From: RBG-16-66-20 sp052386675 | GTDB lineage: Bacteria > Pseudomonadota > Gammaproteobacteria > Burkholderiales > SG8-39 | DNA: 48,812 nucleotides | Direction of reading: 5' to 3' | Assembly (NCBI GenBank): GCA_052386675.1 | Contig: JBQTJX010000055.1 | Span: 1-48,812 of the forward strand | Part shown: in pieces, positions 48,808 through 48,812 of the stretch | Layout: every line of letters begins with the position of its first letter | How positions within the stretch are numbered: position 1 is the first letter of the stretch | The notes under the pieces: model-generated | What the model was told of the DNA's origin: nothing | What the model saw: only the letters and a program-made list of their open reading frames with translations | The model's database searches: none | Made by a program: the position numbers and the translations under genes

Positions 48808-48812
48808 GGAAG

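Overview
The window is a densely packed stretch of a high-GC (roughly two-thirds G+C) chromosome, most likely from a betaproteobacterium. The clues are a Bug-type orphan binding receptor, the gene orders DUF2782-thrB-BPSS1780-type membrane protein and DUF971-ubiE-Tim44-like, an overlapping pyrR-pyrB-pyrC' cluster, a fused IcmF mutase, and cobalamin and molybdenum-era nitrogen metabolism under sigma-54 control. I see no rRNA, tRNA, insertion sequence, prophage or CRISPR array. Nearly everything is conserved core metabolism, and no intergenic space exceeds about 210 bases.

Layout. 1-3473 (minus strand): a nitrate-assimilation block, reading secreted AlgH/YqgE-like protein, NasT-type ANTAR antiterminator, a 5' leader with a sigma-54 promoter and a very strong intrinsic terminator, then nrtA and nrtB (cut by the window edge). 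3532-4539: alpha/beta hydrolase. 4562-7804: icmF behind an unusual threefold ACGT operator. 7879-8859: Bug receptor. 8899-15093 (minus): a long run of unknown protein, TlpA-like thioredoxin, aroQ, accB, accC, prmA, zinc-ribbon membrane protein and PfkB kinase. 15202-22883 (plus): mpl, yqiA, RNase II-like exonuclease, TonB-like protein, aroE, mtgA and mgtE. 22935-25622 (minus): hemL, thiE, thiD. 25697: rubredoxin. 25890-29299 (minus): a sensor kinase translationally coupled to a Ser/Thr kinase with two receiver domains. 29402-33166 (plus): yqgE, ruvX, pyrR, pyrB and a catalytically dead pyrC'. 33150-33977 (minus): FkbM methyltransferase. 33983-39448 (plus): rlpA, dacC, D-amino acid aminotransferase, ybeD, lipB, lipA and a DUF4197 protein. 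39532-42258 (minus): polA. 42292 to the end (plus): LOG protein, DUF2782, thrB, membrane protein, a large unknown protein, DUF971, ubiE and a Tim44-like protein.

How the genes work together. The first block is a self-contained nitrogen-regulated circuit: two sigma-54 promoters feed transcripts that carry the antiterminator NasT and its presumed target leader in front of the transporter genes. Other neighbourhoods group cell-envelope work (mpl, mtgA, dacC, rlpA, TonB-like), cofactor synthesis (thiamin, haem, lipoate, ubiquinone), fatty-acid initiation (accBC) and pyrimidine synthesis. The most unusual signals are the nitrate leader circuit with its secreted AlgH paralogue, the kinase-receiver-receiver signalling pair, the metal-site-less PyrC', the icmF operator, and a nearly identical 22-base palindrome placed between two unrelated convergent gene pairs.
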